64,000 nucleotides of DNA from Massilia eurypsychrophila (GTDB lineage Bacteria > Pseudomonadota > Gammaproteobacteria > Burkholderiales > Burkholderiaceae_D). The notes below the pieces were generated by a model. That model ran no database searches, was not told the DNA's origin, and saw only the letters and a program-made list of their open reading frames with translations. Every line of letters starts with the position of its first letter. Positions within the stretch are counted from its first letter, which is position 1. The translations under genes were made by a program, and so were the position numbers. Below are positions 1 through 7,607 of this stretch, in pieces. The DNA lies in NCBI RefSeq assembly GCF_002760655.1, contig NZ_PDOC01000012.1:80511-144510 (forward strand), written 5' to 3'.

Positions 1-449
1 GGCCCCAGGCGCACGTCTTCATCGAGTTCGCGCAGCTGCGCCAGCGCGCCTTCGATGTCGAACGCGGTGTCCGCGCTGGCGGCGTGGACCAGCTGCTCGG
101 CCAGGTCGAGCGCCAGGCGCCCGACGGCTTCTTCGGAATATTCGACGACCACCTGGAAGATGCCGGCCTCCATCGTCGCCGTGGTGCGGCTGAAGGTCAC
201 CGGGCAGCCGGCCTGCGCCTGCAGGTCGAGCGCGGCCAGTTCCAGCACGTGGGCCATCGGGATGGTGTCGTCGTGCCCGGTCGGCTGCAGCGGCGACAGG
301 GCCGGAAAGCGTGCGCGCAGGCGGGTTTCGAAACCGGCGAGGTTGCCGACACACTGTTCGTCCGGGGTGCAGGCGACGATCGCCTCCACCGACGTGTGGT
401 GACTCCAGAGGTTGGGGCCTCGCAGCGCCCGTACGCGTGATACTTGCAT
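1..449 (-). CDS. cphA: Cyanophycin synthetase, N-terminal part (runs off the left edge)
   Basis: The reverse complement from the ATG at 447-449 reads MQVSRVRALRGPNLWSHHTS and continues open for 149 codons to the window edge. This start, with its R-x-L-R-G-P-N-L-W motif, is the typical N-terminus of cyanophycin synthetase, the cytoplasmic enzyme that builds the Asp-Arg storage polymer from Asp, Arg and ATP. Only the N-terminal domain is visible, so the ATP-grasp and Mur-ligase halves cannot be judged. An AGGA-type ribosome site lies about 12 bases upstream. The gene follows the paralogue at 483-2660 after only 33 bases, so the two probably form one operon. The family call is firm; that this copy is the full-length, active CphA is inference from its partner's degeneracy. 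Confidence 0.85.
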   Translation of the reverse strand, partial: MQVSRVRALRGPNLWSHHTSVEAIVACTPDEQCVGNLAGFETRLRARFPALSPLQPTGHDDTIPMAHVLELAALDLQAQAGCPVTFSRTTATMEAGIFQVVVEYSEEAVGRLALDLAEQLVHAASADTAFDIEGALAQLRELDEDVRLG

Positions 450-482
450 AAACCGTGTTCCTGTCCTGCTTAGTGAATTAAA

Positions 483-2660
483 TTAATGAGTCGATTGTTT
501 TGGGGTGGCGTCGAAGGTGCGCAGGCCGGCGGCCAGCAGCGCCGGCTCGACGTCGAGCGCCCACGCCGCGGCCACCGCCGCCAGCACGCTGGCAGGGTAC
601 TTCGAGCTGGCGCTTTTCAGCGCCGCCAGCGGCAGCAGGGCGGTTTCGTCGGCGCCGCTGGCCAGCACGATGGCGCCGGCGCGCACGAACACTGCGCGCT
701 TGCCGTCGGCGCGCTGGCGCGCCAGTACCGCGTTGTCCGGATCGACGGCGTAGAAAATGACTTCGCCGTCGCACAGGTCGGCCAGTTCGGCCACCGCGGC
801 GTCGTCGGCATTGAGCACGGCGGCGCCGTGCGGCAGGATCACGTCGACCTGGGTGCGCACCACGTTGGCCATGGCGTCGGCGTCGCGGATGTAGAACTCG
901 GCGAGATCATCGATGCCCTCCATGTCGGTGACGATGCCGACCTGGCACTTGTCGTAGGCCAGGCCTTCGGTCAGGATCATGCGCGCGTTGCTCTCGAAGA
1001 CGGCGGCGTTCAGGGTGCGGTTGATCAGCAGGCGCTGGCCGGTTTCCCACTTGATGCAGTCGCCGCTGACGACCTTGCGCTGGTCCAGGTACATGCCCTG
1101 GCCGCTGACCACGCCGACGTGCACGCCGGTCAGGTTGACCAGGCAGCCGACCAGCCGCGCGATCAGGCTGGTGCCAAGCGTGCCGGTGACGCCGACGATC
1201 GGAATGCGGCCGCTGTCGCCCGGCTCGAACAGGTGCGCGATGATGGCGGTGCCGACCGGCCGTGCTTCGCCGTTGGCCGGCTTCAGGTGCGCCAGCAGGC
1301 CGGGGCTGGCATTGACTTCGATAATGGCGCCGCGCTGCTCGTCGAGCGGGCGCGAGATGTCCTCGCACACCAGGTCGACGCCGGCGATGTCGAGGCCCAC
1401 CACGCGCGCGGCCAGCGCCGCCGCATGGGCGATCGACGGATGGATGCTGTCGGTGACGTCAAGCGAGACGTTGCCGTTCGGCTGGATCAGCACCTTCTGG
1501 CCGGCCAGGGGCACCGAATACGCCGTCATGCCCTGGCGCTCCAGTTCGAGGATGATCTCGGCGCCTCGTTCCGGCGCCAGCGCGTTCAGCGGCGAATCCT
1601 CGCCGCTGCCGCGGCGCGGATCGGTGTTGATCTGGCTGTCGACCAGGTCGATGATGTTGGCGGCGCCGTCGCCGGTGACCCACAGCGCTTCGCCCTTGGC
1701 GGCGGCCACCACCTGTTTGCCGACTACCAGGATGCGGTGCTCGTCGCCGGCGATGAAGCGCTCGACCAGCACGCTTTTGCTGTCGCCCTTGCGGCTGGCG
1801 AGGTGATAGGCGGCGACGACGTCGGCCTCGGTCATCAGGTTGAGCGACACGCCGCGCCCGTGGTTGCCGTCGTACGGCTTGACCACCACCGGCAGGCCGA
1901 TGTCCTGCGCTTCTTCCCACGCTTCTTCAGCGCTGCGCACCAGCGCGCCTTCAGGCACCGGCACGCCGCACGACTTGAGCAGCGTCTTGGTCAGGTCCTT
2001 GTCGCTGGCGATGCTCTCGGCGATGGCGCTGGTGCGGTCGGTTTCGGCGGTCCAGATGCGGCGCTGCGCGGCGCCGTGGCCCAGCTGCACCAGGTTGCCG
2101 TCGGTCAGGCGGATCGACGGGATCTTGCGCTCGGTGGCCGCTTCGACGATGTGCGCGGTCGACGGGCCCAGGCAGTGCTGGTCGACCAGCTCCTTCAGCC
2201 TGGCCACGGTGGCGGCGAGGTCGAAGGCGGTGTCGTCGATGGCGGCGAGCAGCAACTCGCGGCCGGCGGCCAGCGCCGCCAGGCCGACGTGTTCGTCGCG
2301 GGTGCGAAACGCCATCTTGTAGACGCCGGTGTCGCCGGTCGAGCGCGTTTTGCCGAAACCGGTGCGCATGCCGGCCAGGTTTTGCAGTTCGAGCACCACG
2401 TGTTCGAGGATGTGGGCAGCCCAGGTGCCTTCGCGCAAGCGCTCGAGGAAGCCGCCGTGCTCGCCGACGCCGCAGCGGTGCACGACCAGGCCCGGCAGCC
2501 AATCGACGAGCCGATCGTACAGCCCCGGGATCAGGTTCGACGGCAATGCTTCGAGCGCGCCGATATCGACCACCGCCTCGATGACCGGGCGGTAGGTCCA
2601 GATGTTGGGGCCGCGCAGATGCGTCACGCGAAGCAGGGCAAGGTCTTTCTTGTTGATCAT
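483..2660 (-). CDS. Cyanophycin synthetase-like protein, CphA2/CphA'-type with degenerate Mur-ligase half
   Basis: 725 residues from the ATG at 2658-2660 (MINKKDLALLRVTHLRGPNI); a longer reading frame exists but this start aligns with the family. It holds the CphA N-terminal domain (about 1-160), an ATP-grasp domain (about 205-470, with PVVVKPYDGNHGRGVS and IIEVNASPG) and a Mur-ligase-like C-terminal part. Classical CphA is about 870-900 residues and has a GTNGKTT P-loop; here residues 490-498 read GVTGTLGTS, lacking the nucleotide-binding lysine, and the C-terminal domain is about 240 residues, roughly 150 short. Such proteins occur beside CphA in Burkholderiales, and cyanobacterial CphA2 with similar loss joins beta-Asp-Arg dipeptides. 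A dipeptide-recycling or helper role is therefore inferred. First gene of the minus-strand operon. Confidence 0.85.
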   Translation of the reverse strand: MINKKDLALLRVTHLRGPNIWTYRPVIEAVVDIGALEALPSNLIPGLYDRLVDWLPGLVVHRCGVGEHGGFLERLREGTWAAHILEHVVLELQNLAGMRTGFGKTRSTGDTGVYKMAFRTRDEHVGLAALAAGRELLLAAIDDTAFDLAATVARLKELVDQHCLGPSTAHIVEAATERKIPSIRLTDGNLVQLGHGAAQRRIWTAETDRTSAIAESIASDKDLTKTLLKSCGVPVPEGALVRSAEEAWEEAQDIGLPVVVKPYDGNHGRGVSLNLMTEADVVAAYHLASRKGDSKSVLVERFIAGDEHRILVVGKQVVAAAKGEALWVTGDGAANIIDLVDSQINTDPRRGSGEDSPLNALAPERGAEIILELERQGMTAYSVPLAGQKVLIQPNGNVSLDVTDSIHPSIAHAAALAARVVGLDIAGVDLVCEDISRPLDEQRGAIIEVNASPGLLAHLKPANGEARPVGTAIIAHLFEPGDSGRIPIVGVTGTLGTSLIARLVGCLVNLTGVHVGVVSGQGMYLDQRKVVSGDCIKWETGQRLLINRTLNAAVFESNARMILTEGLAYDKCQVGIVTDMEGIDDLAEFYIRDADAMANVVRTQVDVILPHGAAVLNADDAAVAELADLCDGEVIFYAVDPDNAVLARQRADGKRAVFVRAGAIVLASGADETALLPLAALKSASSKYPASVLAAVAAAWALDVEPALLAAGLRTFDATPKQSTH

Positions 2661-2904
2661 GTAGATTATTTCTTGATAACGGCCGCCGGCGCCGGCCGTG
2701 CTGAGGCTACGCCTGTGTTTGACTGCATCTGGCTGCACCCGAGGAAACCGCGGCTTCCTGAGGCACTTCATGTTGTATACTTGCTGTAACGAAGCTTACC
2801 GCGCCGAACCGATTTCTGCCAGTCTGGATGCGTTTGTCGGTGTCCGTCTCCTTTTGCATTTTCCCTTATTCCGAGAACACTTGCCTGTCACGGGCGGCAC
2901 GACA

Positions 2905-5184
2905 ATGACATCTCAACAACTTGCTTCTCCAGCGCTGCTCCCGGTTGCGGCCAGTTTCCTGCCCGACCAGTGGTTGCCTGACGTCGAGAAAAAACTCTTA
3001 CCAGGGGAGAACGTTTTAACCAGCGTGGAGGTTGACCTCGACGCGAAATTGCGCTTTACCAAGGGCATCGTGGTGGTCACCGACCGCCGCCTGATCGCGC
3101 GCGCGCCGGGCGAATCGGAGTGGCGCGAGTGGAGCTACCGGCCCGGCCTGCGGCTCAAGCACGACGATCATGCCGGCGTCGGCCACCTCGAGCTGCTCGA
3201 CCAGCAGGGCCGGCTGGCCGCCTGGCGTTTCACGCTGGGGCAGAACCTGCAGGCGATCCGCGTGCTCGACCATTTCCGCGAGCAACAGGACAGCTACGCC
3301 AGCGGACGCCCGGTGCAGGCGCCCGAACAGAACGTCTGCCCGAGCTGCAAGGCGCCGCTCGAGCCGGACGAGGAAGAGTGCCCGATCTGCACCAAGGTGC
3401 TGTACACGCCGCCGTCGACATGGACCCTGTTTCGCCTGTGGCGCTTTGCCAAGCCGTACCAGGGCCAGCTGGGGCTGGGCTTTTTCCTGATGCTCGCCAG
3501 CACCGCCGCGCACATGATTCCGCCGTATCTGACCATGCCGCTGATGGACAACGTGCTCATTCCGTTCCAGAACGGCCAGCCGGTCGACCAGAACCTGGTG
3601 TGGTTATATATGTCGGGCCTGCTCGGCGCGGCCGTGCTGGCCTGGCTGCTGGGCTGGTGGAAGACGTATGTGCTGGCGCTGGTGTCGGAACGGATGGGCG
3701 CCGACCTGCGCTCGGCCACCTATGAACACCTGATGAAACTGTCGCTCGAATTTTTCGGCGGCAAGCGCACCGGCGACCTGATGTCGCGCATCGGCAGCGG
3801 CAGCGACCGCATCTGCGTGTTCCTGTCGCTGCACCTGCTCGACTTCGCCTCCGACGTGCTGATGATCATCATGACCGGCGTGATTCTCTGCTCGATCAAT
3901 CCGATGCTTGCCGTCATCACGCTGGTGCCGCTGCCGTTCATTGCCTGGATGATCCACCTGGTGCGCGACCGCCTGCGCACCGGCTTCGAAAAGATCGACC
4001 GCGTGTGGGGCGAAGTGACCAACGTGCTGGCCGACACAATTCCCGGCATCCGCGTGGTCAAGGCGTTCGCCCAGGAAAAGCGCGAAGCGGTGCGTTTCCG
4101 TGAAGCGAACAAGCACAACCTGGCTGTCAACGACAAGCTCAACAAGGTGTGGTCGCTGTTTTCGCCGACCGTGTCGTTCCTGACCGAACTTGGCCTGCTG
4201 GTGGTATGGGTGTTCGGCATCTACCAGGTGTCGAAAGGCGAGATCACGGTCGGCGTGCTGACCTTGTTCATCACCTACAGCAGCCGCTTCTACGGCAAGC
4301 TCGATTCGATGAGCCGGATCGTGTCGGTCACGCAAAAGTCGGCCTCCGCCGCCAAGCGCATCTTCGACATCCTCGACCATGTGTCGAGCGTGCCGGAGCC
4401 GGCCAACCCGGTCAAGCTCGACAAGATCGAGGGGCGCATCGACCTGCGCGAAGTCGGTTTCCGCTATGGCAACCGGGCGGTCAACCGCGGCATCACGCTC
4501 AACATCAAGGCCGGCGAATTCGTCGGCCTGGTCGGCCACAGCGGCTCGGGCAAGAGCACCCTGGTCAACCTGATCTGCCGCTTCTACGACGTCTCCGAAG
4601 GCGCCATCTTGCTCGATGGCGTCGACATCCGCTCGTTCGCCGTGTCCGACTACCGCCGCAACATCGGCCTGGTGCTGCAGGAGCCGTTCCTGTTCTTCGG
4701 CACCATCGCCGAGAACATCGCCTACGGCAAGCCGGGCGCCAGCCGCGAAGAAATCATCGCCTCGGCGCGCGCGGCGCACGCCCACGAATTCATCCTGCGC
4801 CTGCCGCAAGGCTACGACTCGATGGTCGGCGAGCGCGGCCAGGGCCTGTCCGGCGGCGAGCGCCAGCGCATCTCGATCGCCCGCGCGCTGTTGATCGACC
4901 CGCGCATCCTGATCATGGACGAGGCCACCTCGTCGGTCGATTCGGAAACCGAAAAGGAAATCCAGAAGGCGCTCGACAACCTGGTGCAGGGCCGCACCAC
5001 GATTGCCATCGCACACAGGTTGTCGACCCTGCACCGGGCCGACCGGCTGGTGGTACTCGACCGCGGCGTGGTGGTGGAGCAGGGCAGCCATGACGAGCTG
5101 ATGGCGCGCGAAGGCGCCTACCACCGGCTGTACGAGGCGCAGGCGCGCAACGTCGACGGCGACATCGACGACAACGAAGGATAA
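2905..5184 (+). CDS. Cyanophycin-associated ABC exporter with N-terminal sensor-like domain and zinc ribbon
   Basis: 759 residues from the ATG at 2905 (MTSQQLASPALL); an upstream in-frame extension of 69 codons has no family-like sequence. Order of parts: a soluble N-terminal domain of about 130 residues resembling a PH-like fold (VVVTDRRLIAR), a zinc ribbon with two CxxC pairs (CPSC and CPIC, about residues 147-167), a six-helix type I exporter membrane domain (about 185-480), then an ATPase with Walker A GHSGSGKST, signature LSGGERQRIS and Walker B ILIMDEATS. It is a half-transporter expected to homodimerise. It is divergent from the cyanophycin synthetases and is followed 3 bases later by DUF1854, an arrangement that recurs at Burkholderiales cyanophycin loci. 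The substrate is unknown; a cyanophycin-derived peptide is a guess. Confidence 0.85.
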   Translation: MTSQQLASPALLPVAASFLPDQWLPDVEKKLLPGENVLTSVEVDLDAKLRFTKGIVVVTDRRLIARAPGESEWREWSYRPGLRLKHDDHAGVGHLELLDQQGRLAAWRFTLGQNLQAIRVLDHFREQQDSYASGRPVQAPEQNVCPSCKAPLEPDEEECPICTKVLYTPPSTWTLFRLWRFAKPYQGQLGLGFFLMLASTAAHMIPPYLTMPLMDNVLIPFQNGQPVDQNLVWLYMSGLLGAAVLAWLLGWWKTYVLALVSERMGADLRSATYEHLMKLSLEFFGGKRTGDLMSRIGSGSDRICVFLSLHLLDFASDVLMIIMTGVILCSINPMLAVITLVPLPFIAWMIHLVRDRLRTGFEKIDRVWGEVTNVLADTIPGIRVVKAFAQEKREAVRFREANKHNLAVNDKLNKVWSLFSPTVSFLTELGLLVVWVFGIYQVSKGEITVGVLTLFITYSSRFYGKLDSMSRIVSVTQKSASAAKRIFDILDHVSSVPEPANPVKLDKIEGRIDLREVGFRYGNRAVNRGITLNIKAGEFVGLVGHSGSGKSTLVNLICRFYDVSEGAILLDGVDIRSFAVSDYRRNIGLVLQEPFLFFGTIAENIAYGKPGASREEIIASARAAHAHEFILRLPQGYDSMVGERGQGLSGGERQRISIARALLIDPRILIMDEATSSVDSETEKEIQKALDNLVQGRTTIAIAHRLSTLHRADRLVVLDRGVVVEQGSHDELMAREGAYHRLYEAQARNVDGDIDDNEG

Positions 5185-5187
5185 GCA

Positions 5188-5658
5188 ATGGCGACCAGCA
5201 CATTTCAGTTAAGCCGCGACAGCTTCGGCGCGCTCGTGCTCACCACAGATGACGGCTTGCTGCACCATGGCGTGTCGCCGGTGCGCGCCTTTCCGATCCA
5301 GTCGCCATCGCAGGGCATCTCGCTGGTGCTGCATGACGGCAAGGAAGTGGCGTGGATCGACGACCTGGCCGACCTGCCGCCGCCGATCCGCGCGCTGTTG
5401 CAGGAGGAACTGGACGGGCGCGAGTTCATGCCCGAGATCAGCCACATTGCCAGCGTCAGCAGCTACGCCACGCCCTGCACCTGGTTCGTCAAGACCGACC
5501 GCGGCGACACCGAGTTCGTGCTTAAGGACGAGGGCGACATCCGCCGTATCGGCGACGCGTCGTTACTGGTGGCCGACAACCACGGTATTCACTTCCTGGT
5601 GCGCAACATGTTCACCATCGACAAGCACAGCCGCAAGATTCTCGACCGTTTTTTGTAA
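5188..5658 (+). CDS. DUF1854 protein of the cyanophycin-associated transporter locus
   Basis: 156 residues, ATG three bases after the ABC transporter stop, so almost certainly cotranscribed and probably translationally coupled. The protein matches the DUF1854 pattern: an N-terminal stretch with a VRAFPIQSP motif, a central GKEVAWIDDL segment, and a C-terminal half ending NMFTIDKHSRKILDRFL. There is no signal peptide and no membrane segment, so it is cytoplasmic. DUF1854 genes are regularly found next to this ABC transporter and to cphA genes in betaproteobacteria. Its biochemical role is not known; a regulatory or accessory subunit of the transporter is the simplest reading. Confidence 0.8.
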   Translation: MATSTFQLSRDSFGALVLTTDDGLLHHGVSPVRAFPIQSPSQGISLVLHDGKEVAWIDDLADLPPPIRALLQEELDGREFMPEISHIASVSSYATPCTWFVKTDRGDTEFVLKDEGDIRRIGDASLLVADNHGIHFLVRNMFTIDKHSRKILDRFL

Positions 5659-5676
5659 GCACTGCAAGGAGTTCGC

Positions 5677-5976
5677 ATGCATTACCTGTTGTGTTATGAC
5701 CTGGCGCCTGACTACCTCGAGCGCCGCGGCGAATTTCGCACGCCGCACCTGCAGCTGGCGTGGGACGCCCAGGCGCGCGGCGAGCTGGTGCTGGCCGGTG
5801 CGCTGTCCGACCCGGCCGACCAGGCGATGCTGGTGTTCCAGGCCGACAGCCCGGACGTGGTCGAAGCGTTCGCCAAGGCCGACCCTTACGTCACGCACGG
5901 GCTGGTGACGAGCTACCGCGTGCGCCTGTGGAATACGGTGGTCGGCGACCTGGCGTTCACCCCGGTCAAGCCGTGA
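5677..5976 (+). CDS. YciI-like family protein
   Basis: 99 residues with a good AAGGAG ribosome site just before the ATG. The sequence follows the YciI/dimeric alpha-beta barrel pattern: a first strand MHYLLCYDL, a middle RGELVLAGALSD segment, and a DPYVTHGLV segment followed by an R-x-R-L-W ending. YciI proteins are small cytoplasmic dimers; enzymatic roles have been shown for few members, so no reaction is assigned. The stop codon overlaps the GTG start of the next gene by three bases, tying it to the acetyltransferase in one operon. Confidence 0.8.
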   Translation: MHYLLCYDLAPDYLERRGEFRTPHLQLAWDAQARGELVLAGALSDPADQAMLVFQADSPDVVEAFAKADPYVTHGLVTSYRVRLWNTVVGDLAFTPVKP

Positions 5977-6434
5977 GCGAGCTGCGCTGGTCGTACTCGC
6001 TTGACGGGATTGACCTGGCGGATCTGTCGGCGCTGTTCGAGGCGTCGCCGCCGATGGGCAACAAGCCGCCGGCGGAGCTGAACATCGCGTTTGGCAACAG
6101 CATGTTCGTCTGCTTCGTGCACGATGGCGCCGCGCTGGTCGGCGTTGGCCGCGCGCTGGCCGATGGCGTCTACGTCGCTTATCTCGGCGACATCGCCGTG
6201 CTGGCGTCGCACCGCGGCATCGGCCTTGGCAAGCAGATCGTCGCCGAACTGCTGCGCCTTTGTGCCGGCCACAAGAAGGTCATCCTCTATTCAGTACCCG
6301 GCAGTGAAGAGTTCTACGAAAAGTTCGGCTTTCGCCGCATGCTCACCGCGATGGCGATCTTCCAGAATCAGGACGCCGCCATGGAGCGCGGCTACGTCGA
6401 GCCCGGCCCGGCGCATCATCCCATCGGGGTCTGA
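5973..6434 (+). CDS. GNAT-family N-acetyltransferase
   Basis: 153 residues from the GTG at 5973, chosen because it overlaps the preceding stop (GTGA) and gives a normal GNAT length. The acetyl-CoA binding motif is seen as VLASHRGIGLGKQIVAELL, followed by the C-terminal YSVPGSEEFYEKFGFRR that closes the GNAT fold. The acceptor is unknown. The last codons and the TGA stop (6432-6434) lie inside the first unit of the 45-bp repeat array, so the present C-terminus (HHPIGV) may have been set by arrival of the repeat. It is the last gene of the run that starts with the ABC transporter. Confidence 0.85.
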   Translation: MSELRWSYSLDGIDLADLSALFEASPPMGNKPPAELNIAFGNSMFVCFVHDGAALVGVGRALADGVYVAYLGDIAVLASHRGIGLGKQIVAELLRLCAGHKKVILYSVPGSEEFYEKFGFRRMLTAMAIFQNQDAAMERGYVEPGPAHHPIGV

Positions 6435-6630
6435 CCCTGTTTTTGAGGCAAGCTGTCAGAACAACAATGTGGGGTCTGACCCTGTTTTTGAGGAAAGCTG
6501 TCAGAACGACAAAACGGGGTCTGACCCTGTTTTTGAGGAAAGCTGTCAGATTAGCAAAACGGGTCTGACCCTGATTTTGAGGAAAGCTGTCAGAATAACA
6601 AAACGGGGTCTGACCCTGGTTTTGGGGAAA
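6426..6630. repeat. Tandem array of about 4.5 units of 44-45 bp carrying GGGGTCTGACCC
   Basis: Units start at 6426, 6471, 6516, 6561 and 6605 (the fourth is 44 bp, the fifth is cut short). Each begins GGGGTCTGACCCTG, runs through a T-rich stretch and GAGGAAAGCTGTCAGA, and ends in a variable AACAAAAC-like tail. The core GGGTCTGACCC is a near-palindrome. Units differ by only a few substitutions, so the expansion looks recent. The array lies between the convergent GNAT and Mut7-C genes. A related core occurs near 57084. Confidence 0.9.
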
Positions 6631-6657
6631 TGTGGCTTTGCCGTTCCACCGCTATAG

Positions 6658-7404
6658 TTAGTAGGGAGCTTGCAGCAGCGCTCTCATCCGCCGCCAGTGC
6701 GTTCCCTTCCAGTACACCCGGTTGCACACGTCGCAGGTGCTGAACTCTTGATGCAGCTCGCGCACGCTTGGCGGCAGGCGCTCGAACACCGCCGCCTTGT
6801 CGGCGCCGCGCAACGGCGCGTTGCAGTGCAGGCACAGCGAAAACGGCGCGGCGCCGGCGCGCAGGCGCAGCCGGTCGAGCACCTCGGCCAGCTGCGCCGC
6901 CGGCCGCAGCGCATGTACATAGCGACCGTGCGCGATGCTGCGCCGCTTGAGCAGCTCGCGGTCGCGCGTTAGCACCACCCGCTGCTCGGCACCGGCGATC
7001 CGCTCGATCTCATCGTCATCGAAGCCGTTGTCGTACAGCGTGTCGAAACCGGCCATGCGCAGCAGCCGCGCCAGGCCGCCGAGGTGGGCGTCGGCGATGA
7101 AGCGCCGCAGCGAGGCGGCCGGCGCGCGCAATTGCGCCAGCGCGCCGACGTCCAGCATGGCAAAGCGCGGGTACACCGCCACCCGGTCGCCGTCGCGCAG
7201 CGGGCAGTCGAACGGCGCCGGCGTGCCGTTTACCAGCACCAACTCCACTTCCGTATGCGGCACCCCAAGCGCTTCGATCATGTGCTTGGCGCTGGCCCCC
7301 TGCGCGCAAGCGCTGGCGAACGACCGCTGCCGCAGCGCCGGCGCCAGGAAGACGTTTAGCTCACCGTAGAACCGAAAAACAGACGTTACGGACATTGCCG
7401 CCAT
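6658..7404 (-). CDS. Mut7-C RNase-domain protein with N-terminal ubiquitin-like domain
   Basis: 248 residues. Residues 1-85 resemble a ubiquitin/ThiS-like fold (RFYGELNVFLAP, ending in VYPRF), and the rest matches Mut7-C, a PIN-like RNase fold: FIADAHLGGLARLLRMAGFDT, an acidic DDDEIERIA segment, VVLTRDRELLKRR, and a zinc ribbon formed by CLHC and CDVC. It is predicted to be a cytoplasmic nuclease-like protein with unknown target. The ATG at 7404 is followed by another in-frame ATG three codons later (7395), which would also be acceptable. It stands alone, convergent with the GNAT gene across the repeat array and divergent from the lipoprotein gene. Confidence 0.82.
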   Translation of the reverse strand: MAAMSVTSVFRFYGELNVFLAPALRQRSFASACAQGASAKHMIEALGVPHTEVELVLVNGTPAPFDCPLRDGDRVAVYPRFAMLDVGALAQLRAPAASLRRFIADAHLGGLARLLRMAGFDTLYDNGFDDDEIERIAGAEQRVVLTRDRELLKRRSIAHGRYVHALRPAAQLAEVLDRLRLRAGAAPFSLCLHCNAPLRGADKAAVFERLPPSVRELHQEFSTCDVCNRVYWKGTHWRRMRALLQAPY

Positions 7405-7607
7405 GCAAAGTGTTGTTAATCGGTGTAAATGTTTCTCTCTTTAAAGCTAAGCGCGTTAGCGAACATACTCGTCATCCCCGACAGGTAATAGTGAACGTCA
7501 ATGGTCGATTGCCAATGTTAGATCGGCCAACCGAGTTTTCGATCCACCGCGTGAACCCACCCGGTGTTGCCCGAAAAGCTACAGCTACCAAAAGAAGGAA
7601 ATACACT

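Noticed and set aside
2753..2781. Promoter for the ABC transporter (GCTTCC and TATACT, 17-base spacing)
   Set aside because: The -10 is good but the -35 is poor and the site is more than 120 bases from the start codon; not strong enough to annotate.
486..2789. Long open frame on the plus strand opposite the cyanophycin synthetase-like gene
   Set aside because: High-G+C shadow of the real gene: Arg/Ala/Gly/Gln/Val-rich with no family resemblance and no ribosome site, and the minus-strand frame is clearly conserved.
6426..6630. CRISPR array
   Set aside because: Units are directly contiguous with no unique spacers of constant length, only 4-5 copies, and no cas genes in the window.
6091..6657. 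Frame running from within the GNAT gene through the repeat array, giving a repeated SDPVFEESCQ-like peptide
   Set aside because: It lies in a different phase from the GNAT gene and its repetitive part simply reflects the 45-bp DNA repeat; no start signal was found.
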